Assembly: GCF_000739775.1 (NCBI RefSeq)
Contig: NZ_BBJH01000005.1
Coordinates: 52,910-116,909 of the forward strand
Length of the DNA: 64,000 nucleotides
Source: Paraburkholderia heleia NBRC 101817
GTDB lineage: Bacteria > Pseudomonadota > Gammaproteobacteria > Burkholderiales > Burkholderiaceae
Direction of reading: 5' to 3'
Positions 8,155-17,338 of the stretch are shown here, piece after piece. The stretch's first letter is position 1. Each line of letters opens with the position of its first letter. The notes below the pieces were generated by a model. The model saw nothing but the letters and a program-made list of their open reading frames with translations. It had not been told where the DNA came from and searched no databases. The position numbers were made by a program, and so were the translations under genes.

Positions 8155-8895
8155 TCAATCGTTCAGGCTGAATTCGAATGGTTGCGTATAGGCCGCGCGG
8201 ACGGCCTCGCCGTTTTCCAGGTACGGCTTGCACGAGCTCTGGCGCATCGCGTCGAGCGCGGCATCGTCGAGGCGCGTGGAGCCGCTCGACTTCTTCAGCT
8301 CGATGTTTTCGATCTTGCCCGTGAGGCCCACGACGAAATGCACGAATGCCGTGCCGGTTTCGCCGCGCCGGCGCGAAAGCGTCGGGTAGTCGGGCTGTAC
8401 GATGCGGCAGTCGAGGTGCGATACGTTTTTCGGCGCCGAGAGCGCCATGGCCGGCTTGGCGTCGGTGGCCGCCGCGGCTTGCGGTGCGGGCGCGGGCGAT
8501 GTGGGGGCCGGCGATGTGGGGGCGGCGGGTGCGCTGGGTGCGGCTGACTCGATCGCTCGCTGCGAGGGCGCTTCGGCCACGGGCAGCGGCGCCGGCCTGG
8601 ACTTGGGCTGAACTTTCGGCTTCTCGCGCGTCACGTGCGGGACCGGCAACGGCTGCGGCGGCGTGGGGGTGGACTGGATCGCCGCAGGGGCCGCGGCCGG
8701 CTCGGGCTTGAGCAGTTCGGCCATCATCGTCTGCGACTGGAGCGCGACGGGCGTCACGGGTTCGCGCTTCATCAGCACGACGGCGACGAGCGCGGCATGC
8801 AGCGCGACCACGATCGCGCCCGCGGTGACGACACGTCGATTGACGCGAATGGAGGAAGACGGCCGCGTGCCAGCGGTGGTTTGGAATGCCTGCAT
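8155..8895 (-). CDS. tonB: TonB energy-transducing protein
   Basis: 246-residue TonB. It shows an N-terminal signal-anchor (about residues 22-42), a long Pro/Ala-rich periplasm-spanning linker with PTPPQPLP and repeated SPAPTSPAP, and a C-terminal domain with IVQPDYPTLSRRRGETGTAF and KPYLENGEAVRAAYTQPFEF. It carries proton-motive energy from ExbBD to outer-membrane receptors for siderophores and haem. The operon order bfd, small ORF, tonB, exbB, exbD behind a Fur box ties it to iron acquisition. No TonB-dependent receptor lies in this window. Confidence 0.93.
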   Translation of the reverse strand: MQAFQTTAGTRPSSSIRVNRRVVTAGAIVVALHAALVAVVLMKREPVTPVALQSQTMMAELLKPEPAAAPAAIQSTPTPPQPLPVPHVTREKPKVQPKSRPAPLPVAEAPSQRAIESAAPSAPAAPTSPAPTSPAPAPQAAAATDAKPAMALSAPKNVSHLDCRIVQPDYPTLSRRRGETGTAFVHFVVGLTGKIENIELKKSSGSTRLDDAALDAMRQSSCKPYLENGEAVRAAYTQPFEFSLND

Positions 8896-8960
8896 GTTTT
8901 AGCGTGGCTGCCATGCGGACGGCGGCGTGCAGGCGAACCGGCGCGTCGTGTCGGGCAGCT

Positions 8961-9023
8961 TTATTGGCGAAAGATCAACAGCGAGATGCACAACGTCGTT
9001 ACGAATCCGAGCAGCAATTCCAT
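8961..9023 (-). CDS. 20-residue hydrophobic small protein upstream of tonB
   Basis: A short reading frame of 20 codons between bfd and tonB. It is preceded by a near-perfect ribosome binding site, AAAGGAGGT, with five bases to the ATG, the strongest such site in this operon. The product starts MELLLGFV and is almost entirely hydrophobic with a final Arg-Gln, so it would be a single membrane helix. It is 65 bases ahead of the tonB start and on the same strand. I do not recognise a family; it is easily missed because of its length. It could instead be a leader peptide or a translation enhancer for tonB. Confidence 0.5.
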   Translation of the reverse strand: MELLLGFVTTLCISLLIFRQ

Positions 9024-9184
9024 CACGACCTCCTTTGAGGGTCACGAACGGTAGCTGGCTGGTCGGGAGACGGGCTCGCTGTCGGCGGCGATTGGTTGTC
9101 TGCGGCGCGTGGCGCGCGAGGCGCCCTTGGCTAAACGGGCGGACGGGGCAGGCGCGCATCGGTGGCCCGCTGCGCGCCATGGCT

Positions 9185-9439
9185 TCAGGCGGCCTTGCGC
9201 TCGTAAAACGTGAGCGCAACCGCATGGGGAGCCGCGGCGGGGAGCGCCGGTTGCGTCACCCCGCAGCGGCTCGCGCAGACGCCGCTTTGCAACATCACGT
9301 CACGAACCGATGCTTCGCACTTGCCGCAGCAGGTCGCGACGCCGAGTTCGAACTGCAGTTCGTCGAAAGAATCCATGCCTTCCTCGATGGAGGCGCGGAT
9401 CGTCCGGTCGGAGACGGATTTGCAAACGCAGACAATCAT
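9185..9439 (-). CDS. bfd: Bacterioferritin-associated ferredoxin
   Basis: 84-residue protein with the BFD-like [2Fe-2S] domain. Cysteines fall at residues 4, 6, 38 and 41 (MIVCVC and CCGKC), the same spacing as in E. coli Bfd. Bfd donates electrons to bacterioferritin to release stored iron. The ATG at 9439 is preferred over an upstream TTG because it gives the family N-terminus directly. A C-terminal tail of about 30 residues beyond the Bfd domain includes two more cysteines. It is the first gene of the tonB operon and follows a Fur box, so it should be induced in iron starvation. Its partner bacterioferritin is 1.1 kb away on the same strand. Confidence 0.9.
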   Translation of the reverse strand: MIVCVCKSVSDRTIRASIEEGMDSFDELQFELGVATCCGKCEASVRDVMLQSGVCASRCGVTQPALPAAAPHAVALTFYERKAA

Positions 9440-9465
9440 GGTGGACCGCAATAGAGAGAGTTAAT

Positions 9466-9484
9466 GCGAATTATTATCATTATG
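9466..9484 (-). promoter_or_regulatory. Putative Fur box upstream of bfd
   Basis: GCGAATTATTATCATTATG reads on the minus strand as an AATGATAATAATT core, matching most of the Fur consensus. It lies 27-45 bases upstream of the bfd ATG. It resembles the hemP site, which supports both. Confidence 0.7.
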
Positions 9485-9633
9485 TTTGCCTGGTTTGGCA
9501 AGCGCGTAGGCGGATTTTTTGTAACAAGGGTGAGGGAAGTGAGCCCGCTTTGCTGAAACGGGGTTGAAACGCGAATGCCCGGCGAAGGGCGTAATCGCAA
9601 ACCGGCAATCACCCCCGGCGTGGCGCCGGCACG

Positions 9634-10494
9634 TCAGGCGGCGTTCGCTTCCCGTTCCCGCGTGCGGCGCGAGGGGATGACCACGCGCTCGACACGAGCG
9701 TCGAGCCCGAGCAGCGCGCCCGCCAGTTCGCGCAAGTGCGCGCCGTCGCTCGTCGAGCAGAAGCGAATGTCGTCGCCGCCCGCGCCGGCAGGCTCGCCGC
9801 CCGCGCGCAGGCCGTGCTGCTCGAGCACGCGTTCGAGCTGCCGTGCGATGGCGACGCTCGTGTCGACGAGCGTCATGCGTTCGCCGACGATCGAGCGGAT
9901 CGCCGCATCGAGAAACGGGTAGTGCGTGCAGCCGAGCACGAGCGTGTCCGCGCCCGCGTCGAGCATGGGCTCCACGTACGCGCGCAGCAGCGCCAGCAAT
10001 TCGGCCGAGCCGATGTCGCAGCGCTCCACGGCCTCCACGAGGCCATGGCCCGGCTGGCACAGCACGCGCAGGTCGGCGGCGTGGCGATCCACGAGCGCCT
10101 GAAAGCGCGCGCTGCGCAGCGTGACCTGGGTGGCGAGGACACCCGCCACGCGCGATTTCGAAACCAGCGCCGCCGGTTTGATCCCCGGCTCGACCCCGAC
10201 GAGCGGGATGGCGAGCCGCTCGCGCACGAGCGCGATCGACTGCGCCGTGGCCGTGTTGCAGGCCACTACCAGCGCCTTCGCGCCCTGCGCCACGAGCCAT
10301 TCGCAGATCGCAAGCGTGCGGTCGGCGATGAAGTCGTCGTCGCGCTGGCCGTAGGGGGCATAGCGCGAGTCGGCGGCATACACGAGCCGCTCGGCGGGCA
10401 GCAGCGCGCGCACGGCGCGCAGCACCGAAAGGCCGCCGAGGCCGGAGTCGAAGATGCCGATGGGCGCAGCGCTGGAAGAGGCCGGAAGATTCAC
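9634..10494 (-). CDS. murI: Glutamate racemase
   Basis: Cytoplasmic enzyme that interconverts L- and D-glutamate for peptidoglycan synthesis. The two-domain aspartate/glutamate racemase fold is evident: IGIFDSGLGGLSVLRAV at the N-terminus, the first catalytic Cys in VVACNTATAQS, the second in VLGCTHYPFLD, and an RYAPYGQR segment between. The start is uncertain: GTG at 10494 gives 286 residues, close to the family length, whereas TTG codons at 10530 or 10524 would add a Pro-rich extension; no clear ribosome binding site separates them. It is just downstream of bfr on the same strand. Confidence 0.93.
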   Translation of the reverse strand: MNLPASSSAAPIGIFDSGLGGLSVLRAVRALLPAERLVYAADSRYAPYGQRDDDFIADRTLAICEWLVAQGAKALVVACNTATAQSIALVRERLAIPLVGVEPGIKPAALVSKSRVAGVLATQVTLRSARFQALVDRHAADLRVLCQPGHGLVEAVERCDIGSAELLALLRAYVEPMLDAGADTLVLGCTHYPFLDAAIRSIVGERMTLVDTSVAIARQLERVLEQHGLRAGGEPAGAGGDDIRFCSTSDGAHLRELAGALLGLDARVERVVIPSRRTREREANAA

Positions 10495-10549
10495 GGGGAT
10501 GGGCGCAAAAGGGTTGGGGCGCAACCGCAAGGCGGACGGATGCGCGCGA

Positions 10550-11029
10550 TCAGGATTCTACCGAACCCATGGCCGACTGCTGGTAATTCTGGATACCGAC
10601 CTTGCCGATGAGGTCGATCTGCGTTTCGAGCCAGTCGATGTGCTCTTCGGTGTCTTCGAGAATCGTCACGAAAATCTCTCGCGAAACGAAGTCGCGTACC
10701 GATTCGCAATAAACAATGGCTTCCTTGCAGGTGGACTGGGAAATCTGTTCGAGCTTCAAATCGCACTCGAGAATTTCGCTGGTTTCCTCGCCGATCAGCA
10801 GCTTATGCAGGTCCTGGAGGTTCGGCAGACCGTCGAGCATGAAAATACGCTCGATGAGCATGTCGGCATGCTTCATTTCGCCGATCGATTCGTCATATTC
10901 GTGCTTGCCCAGTTTCTCGAGACCCCAGTGCTTGTACATGCGGGCATGCAGGAAATACTGATTGATGGCCGTGAGCTCGTTCTTGAGCTGCGCGTTCAGA
11001 TATTCGATGACCTTCTTGTCGCCTTGCAT
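10550..11029 (-). CDS. bfr: Bacterioferritin
   Basis: 159-residue haem-containing ferritin that stores iron in a 24-mer. The four-helix bundle carries E18, E51, M52 (haem ligand), H54, E94 and H130. The position of the expected diiron ligand E127 reads Thr in an [11 protein letters not shown] segment; see findings. The ATG at 11029 has AAAGGAAAG upstream and gives the canonical [12 protein letters not shown] start. It is separated from bfd by murI. Confidence 0.93.
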   Translation of the reverse strand: MQGDKKVIEYLNAQLKNELTAINQYFLHARMYKHWGLEKLGKHEYDESIGEMKHADMLIERIFMLDGLPNLQDLHKLLIGEETSEILECDLKLEQISQSTCKEAIVYCESVRDFVSREIFVTILEDTEEHIDWLETQIDLIGKVGIQNYQQSAMGSVES

Positions 11030-11182
11030 AGTCTTTCCTTTCTTTGTGGGGCCGTGACTGGTTTCCAACAATAAACGCTCGATACACAAAAGCCAAGGCC
11101 GAATCCACGTTGAATTGCCGTAAATACCGGCGATTGACTCCGTGCCGGGAAGTCATCTCAGTCCGTGTCGCGCGATGCAAAA

Positions 11183-11211
11183 AAAAGCCGGGGCGCGCGG
11201 CCCCGGCTTTT
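11183..11211 (-). terminator. Terminator of the fumarase gene
   Basis: An AAAAGCCGGGG/CCCCGGCTTTT stem of 11 bp with a 7-base loop and a T/A run on both sides, 20 bases after the fumarase stop. Confidence 0.85.
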
Positions 11212-11230
11212 AAACAGGCACAGGCCGGCA

Positions 11231-12754
11231 TCAAACCGTGGCGACCGGAATCTTGCCGATCTTCGCCTGCCATTCGGCGGGGCCGGTCTTGTGGACCGAG
11301 GTGCCCGACGAATCGACGGCAACCGTCACCGGCATGTCCTGCACGTCGAACTCGTAGATGGCTTCCATGCCGAGGTCTTCGAACGCGAGGACCTTCGAGC
11401 CGCGGATCGCTTTCGACACGAGGTAGGCCGCGCCGCCCACCGCCATCAGGTAAGCCGCCTTGTGCTTCTTGATCGCCTCGATGGCGACCGGGCCGCGCTC
11501 GGCCTTGCCGACCATCGAGATGAGGCCCGTTTGCGAGAGCATCAGCTCCGTGAACTTGTCCATGCGCGTGGCCGTGGTGGGACCTGCCGGGCCGACCACT
11601 TCGTCGCGCACCGGATCGACCGGGCCGACGTAGTAGATCACGCGGTTCTTGAAGTCCACCGGCAGTTTCTCGCCGCGGGCGAGCATGTCGGCGATGCGCT
11701 TGTGCGCGGCGTCGCGGCCCGTGAGCATCTTGCCCGAGAGCAGGAGCGTCTGGCCCGGCTTCCACGAAGCGACTTCTTCCGGCGTGAGCGTGTTCAGATC
11801 GACGCGCTTGCTCGTTTCGGTGTTCGGTTCCCAGTTGACCTTCGGCCATGCGTCGAGCGAGGGCGCTTCGAGCCTTGCCGGGCCCGAGCCGTCGAGCACG
11901 AAGTGGGCGTGGCGCGTGGCGGCGCAGTTCGGGATCATCGCGACGGGCTTCGAAGCCGCATGCGTGGGCGCTGCCATGATCTTCACGTCGAGCACGGTGG
12001 CGAGACCGCCCAGACCCTGTGCGCCGATGCCGAGCGCGTTGACCTTCTCGTGCAGTTCCACACGCAGTTCTTCGACCCAGTCCTTCGGACCGCGCTTGAT
12101 GATCTCCTGGATGTCGATCGACTCCATGAGCGATTCCTTCGCCATCAGCATCGCCTTTTCCGCGGTGCCGCCGATGCCGATGCCGAGCATGCCCGGCGGG
12201 CACCAGCCCGCGCCCATCGTCGGCACGGTCTTGAGCACCCAGTCGACGATCGAGTCGGACGGGTTGAGCATCACGAACTTCGACTTGTTTTCCGAGCCGC
12301 CGCCCTTGGCCGCAACCTGCACGTCGACCTTGTCGCCCGGCACGATCTCGTAGTGGATCACGGCCGGCGTGTTGTCCTTCGTGTTCTTGCGGCCGCCTTC
12401 GGGCGGGCTCACGATCGACGCGCGCAGCACGTTGTCCGGGTTCAGGTAACCGCGGCGCACGCCTTCGTTGATCATGTCGGTCACGCCCATCGTGGCGCCG
12501 TCCCAACGCACGTCCATGCCGACCTTCACGAAGATCGTGACGATGCCGGTGTCCTGGCAGATCGGGCGCTTGCCGTCGGCGCACATGCGGCTGTTCGTGA
12601 GGATCTGCGCGATCGCGTCTTTCGCGGCCGGGCTTTCTTCGAGTTCGTAGGCGCGGCCGAGCGCCTCGATGTAGTCCTGCGGATGGTAGTAGCTGATGTA
12701 TTGCAGCGAATCCGCAATGCTCTGGATGAGGTCTTCCTGTTTGATGACGGTCAT
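11231..12754 (-). CDS. fumA: Fumarate hydratase, class I (4Fe-4S)
   Basis: 507-residue class I fumarase that converts fumarate to L-malate in the TCA cycle. The iron-sulfur ligand cysteines are visible in RPICQDTGIVTIFVK, the GAGWCPPGMLGIGIGG region and MIPNCAATRHAHF. The C-terminal beta domain shows LTGRDAAHKRI and MVGKAERGPVAIEAI. The ATG at 12754 (MTVIKQEDL) is the family N-terminus; the long open frame upstream has no suitable start. It is followed by a good terminator, so it is probably transcribed alone or with the gene just upstream on the same strand. A class I enzyme is oxygen-labile, unlike FumC. Confidence 0.95.
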   Translation of the reverse strand: MTVIKQEDLIQSIADSLQYISYYHPQDYIEALGRAYELEESPAAKDAIAQILTNSRMCADGKRPICQDTGIVTIFVKVGMDVRWDGATMGVTDMINEGVRRGYLNPDNVLRASIVSPPEGGRKNTKDNTPAVIHYEIVPGDKVDVQVAAKGGGSENKSKFVMLNPSDSIVDWVLKTVPTMGAGWCPPGMLGIGIGGTAEKAMLMAKESLMESIDIQEIIKRGPKDWVEELRVELHEKVNALGIGAQGLGGLATVLDVKIMAAPTHAASKPVAMIPNCAATRHAHFVLDGSGPARLEAPSLDAWPKVNWEPNTETSKRVDLNTLTPEEVASWKPGQTLLLSGKMLTGRDAAHKRIADMLARGEKLPVDFKNRVIYYVGPVDPVRDEVVGPAGPTTATRMDKFTELMLSQTGLISMVGKAERGPVAIEAIKKHKAAYLMAVGGAAYLVSKAIRGSKVLAFEDLGMEAIYEFDVQDMPVTVAVDSSGTSVHKTGPAEWQAKIGKIPVATV

Positions 12755-12807
12755 GGCTAGCTTCTGTGGGGACGGGTGTTTTGAAGAATGTGTGCCGTGT
12801 GCGCGGT

Positions 12808-13452
12808 TCAGTCGGACCCGGCGTGCTCGGGAACCGCGTGACGCGCAGCGGCGTGCCCGCCCGGCGACGGATGGCGGGCGGCGAGTTCCTGATAGTGTTC
12901 GGGGTGCGTATGCGTGGTGATGCGGTCGATCCACGCCATCACGAGCGCGGAGACGAGGAACGCCACGTGGATGATCACCTGCCACATCACCGTATGCGCC
13001 GAAGCGGCATCGGGATTGATGAAGGTCTTGAGCAGGTGGATCGACGAAATGCTGATCAGCGCCATGGCGAGCTTCACCTTGAGCACGCCGGCGTTCACGT
13101 GGTCGAGCCATTCGGGCTCGTCGGGATGGCCTTCGAGATTCAGGCGCGAGACGAAGGTCTCGTAGCCGCCCACGATCACCATGATGAGCAGGTTCGAGAT
13201 CATCACCACGTCGATCAGGCCGAGCACGGCCAGCATGATGCTGGTTTCGTCGAGCGTGGTGGCGTGGCTCACGAGGTGCCAGACTTCCTTGAGGAACAGC
13301 ACGCAGTACACGGCTTGCGCGACGATCAGGCCCAGATAGAGCGGCACCTGCAGCCAGCGGCTCATGAAGATGATGCTGGGCAGCGGACGCATGCGGCGAC
13401 GGGCTTTACCCGGTGCGGCGGAGGAAGGCGGCTGGGGGCGTGCGGCGGACAT
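12808..13452 (-). CDS. yqhA: YqhA-family (UPF0114, TIGR00645) membrane protein
   Basis: 214-residue integral membrane protein with four hydrophobic segments, at about residues 34-54, 75-100, 130-150 and 160-180. Family sequence is visible in [36 protein letters not shown] and [20 protein letters not shown]. The function of YqhA proteins is not established. The ATG at 13452 is preferred to a TTG two codons earlier. N- and C-terminal tails ([20 protein letters not shown]) are longer than in E. coli YqhA. It lies 54 bases upstream of the fumarase gene and may share its transcript. Confidence 0.85.
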   Translation of the reverse strand: MSAARPQPPSSAAPGKARRRMRPLPSIIFMSRWLQVPLYLGLIVAQAVYCVLFLKEVWHLVSHATTLDETSIMLAVLGLIDVVMISNLLIMVIVGGYETFVSRLNLEGHPDEPEWLDHVNAGVLKVKLAMALISISSIHLLKTFINPDAASAHTVMWQVIIHVAFLVSALVMAWIDRITTHTHPEHYQELAARHPSPGGHAAARHAVPEHAGSD

Positions 13453-13655
13453 GGGCAATCACGGTAGCGAATTCGGGCGGGGCTGCCTAACCAGGGCTGC
13501 CCAGGCGGAGCGGCCAGGACGGCGCCGTCTGGTTAGGGCCAGAAGGCGCGCGCGAGGGGCCGGGCGCGCGCTATTGTACAGCGTCGCAGGAAGGGCTCGC
13601 CGTGATTCCGGCAGCGCTGCCGCGCCCCGATGTTTTCAGTCTGTTTACAGGATGC

Positions 13656-14552
13656 TCACGAGGCCAGCGGCGGCACGCGCTTGATCTTGAGGCTCGCGAG
13701 CCCGATGCCGGCCACCACGCAGGCGAGCGCAATGCCGTGCGCGGGCGTGGGGCGCTCGCCGAGAAACGCAATGCCGTACACGGCGGCCGCCACCGGCAAC
13801 ACGGCCGTAAACACGCCGGCGATGCTGCCCGGCACGTGGCGAATGCCCATCATCCAGAGACAGAACGAGAACACGCTCGCCGAAAGCCCGTACCAGAGCG
13901 CGAGCCCCCAGATGCCTGCGGGCACGCTCGCGAAATCGAACGACAGTGCGCCGGACAGCCCCACGGGCAGCATCAGCAGCAGGCCGAACAGGTGTGTGTA
14001 TGCGCAGATATCGAGCGGCGCGAGCGTTTGCGTGAGACGGCGCGAAAGGATCACATAGAGCGCTTCGCAGCACACCGCGCCGAGCACCATCAGGTTGCCG
14101 GCCAACGAGCCTGCGCCGGTCTCGCTATTGCCGCCCACGTGGCCGAGATTAATGACGGCGATGCCCGCAATGGCGAGCGCGATGCAAGCGAGCGTGCGCG
14201 CGTCGGGGCGCTCGCGCAGGAAGATCCATGAGAAGAGGGCGACTACGGCGGGAATCGTGCTCGTGATGACGCCGGCCGCGACCGCGCTCGTGCGATGCAC
14301 GCCGCCGAGCATCAGCAGCGTAAACCCGAATGTCCCAAACAGCGCCTGGAGGAACAGATTGATCCATTGGCCGCGCTTGACCTGTTGCATTCTGGAGCGG
14401 CGCAGGAGCGGCCCGAGCACGGCGAGGGCGATCACGAAGCGCAACAGTGCGAAGAGCGGAACGGGAATGAAGGCGACGATCGACTTGCCGATGCCGACGT
14501 TGCTGCCCACGAGCAGCATCGAGGCAATGAGGAACAGGGAATAGCGATTCAA
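13656..14552 (-). CDS. EamA/DMT-family transporter
   Basis: 298-residue inner-membrane transporter with ten predicted helices in two EamA repeats. The first repeat ends around VVALFSWIFLRERPDARTLA, and the second shows GIAFLGERPTPAHGIALA before the last helix. These helix-end ER(P) motifs are typical of drug/metabolite exporters. The substrate is not predictable. It stands alone, convergent to nothing nearby, and its promoter would lie in the intergenic stretch shared with acs. Confidence 0.85.
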   Translation of the reverse strand: MNRYSLFLIASMLLVGSNVGIGKSIVAFIPVPLFALLRFVIALAVLGPLLRRSRMQQVKRGQWINLFLQALFGTFGFTLLMLGGVHRTSAVAAGVITSTIPAVVALFSWIFLRERPDARTLACIALAIAGIAVINLGHVGGNSETGAGSLAGNLMVLGAVCCEALYVILSRRLTQTLAPLDICAYTHLFGLLLMLPVGLSGALSFDFASVPAGIWGLALWYGLSASVFSFCLWMMGIRHVPGSIAGVFTAVLPVAAAVYGIAFLGERPTPAHGIALACVVAGIGLASLKIKRVPPLAS

Positions 14553-14889
14553 GCTGGAATCCGGGTGCGCAGTTCAGTTAGCATTCTAAATGTCTGCTTA
14601 CTTGCGTGCCATGGCGCGCCGCTTGCATGGTCTGCACATGCGCGCGTAAGTGGCCGGTAAGTTGCTACGCTTAATCTTGCTGGCATGGGCAGTTTGCGAA
14701 GATCGCGCACGATCGTGCCTGTTTCGCGTGCCCATGCATGCCGGGATGCCACAATGGCGGCTCCCGGCGCAAGCCAATAGCGCTGCGCCCGCAAGCGGGC
14801 GGCGGCGCACGGAGACGGCGCGCACGGGCATTGAAGATGCTCATGCGTGTCCACGTATTTGACGTTTCATCTTCACCAAGGGGTTGTCG
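14553..14889. other. Intergenic region between DMT transporter and acs
   Basis: About 340 bases between two divergent genes, expected to hold both promoters. No gene and no clear structured element seen. The AAGGGG at 14878-14883 is the acs ribosome binding site. Confidence 0.5.
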
Positions 14890-16872
<1,983 letters not shown>

Positions 16873-16884
16873 ACGCCGGGGGTC

Positions 16885-16910
16885 GCGCGGCGCCTTGCCT
16901 GGCGCCGCGC
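16885..16910 (+). terminator. GC hairpin between acs and the symporter genes
   Basis: A perfect 10-bp stem, GCGCGGCGCC/GGCGCCGCGC, with a 6-base loop, 12 bases after the acs stop. There is no U tract, so it may partly terminate acs transcripts or only lower expression of the downstream symporter pair. Confidence 0.45.
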
Positions 16911-16972
16911 ATGGCATCGATCCCCGCATTGCCCCGGATTGCCGGTCATACGCGTTTTTGCTACACAGGCGC

Positions 16973-17338
16973 ATGGCCGCGCCACACACGACTCCGCAGA
17001 GCAATCTCAATCCATTGCCTGAGCCACCTCCGGTGAGCGAGGCGATGGCGCGCGCGCATCGGCGCTACTGGCGCTTCAATCTCGCGCTGATCGCCGTGCT
17101 CATGACAATTGGCTTCCTCGTCTCGTTCGTCGCGCCGCTTTTTGCGCGGCAGCTCGCCGACCTGCGTTTCGCGGGCTTCAGCCTGCCGTTCTACCTCGGC
17201 GCGCAGGGCGCGATCCTGCTCTACGTGCTGCTCGTCGCGATCTATATCGTGCTGATGCAGCGCGCCGACCGCGTGCTGCAAGCCGCGCGCGAAGCCGATG
17301 TCGCCATTCGCGAAGCCAGCAAGGCGCAGCAACGATGA
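16973..17338 (+). CDS. DUF4212 protein, small subunit of sodium:solute symporter
   Basis: 121-residue membrane protein with two helices, about residues 43-65 and 78-102. The DUF4212 pattern is visible: a leading RRYWRFNLALIAVL, then FAGFSLPFYLGAQGAILLYV and a final IVLMQRADRVL. Such proteins are encoded immediately before VC_2705-type symporters and are thought to be their small subunit. Its stop overlaps the symporter start (ATGA), which supports coupling. The ATG at 16973 gives the family N-terminus. Confidence 0.85.
   Translation: MAAPHTTPQSNLNPLPEPPPVSEAMARAHRRYWRFNLALIAVLMTIGFLVSFVAPLFARQLADLRFAGFSLPFYLGAQGAILLYVLLVAIYIVLMQRADRVLQAAREADVAIREASKAQQR

Noticed and set aside
11231..13111. 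Longer fumarase start giving 626 residues
   Set aside because: The additional N-terminus overlaps the yqhA gene and lacks family similarity; ATG 12754 gives the canonical start and length.
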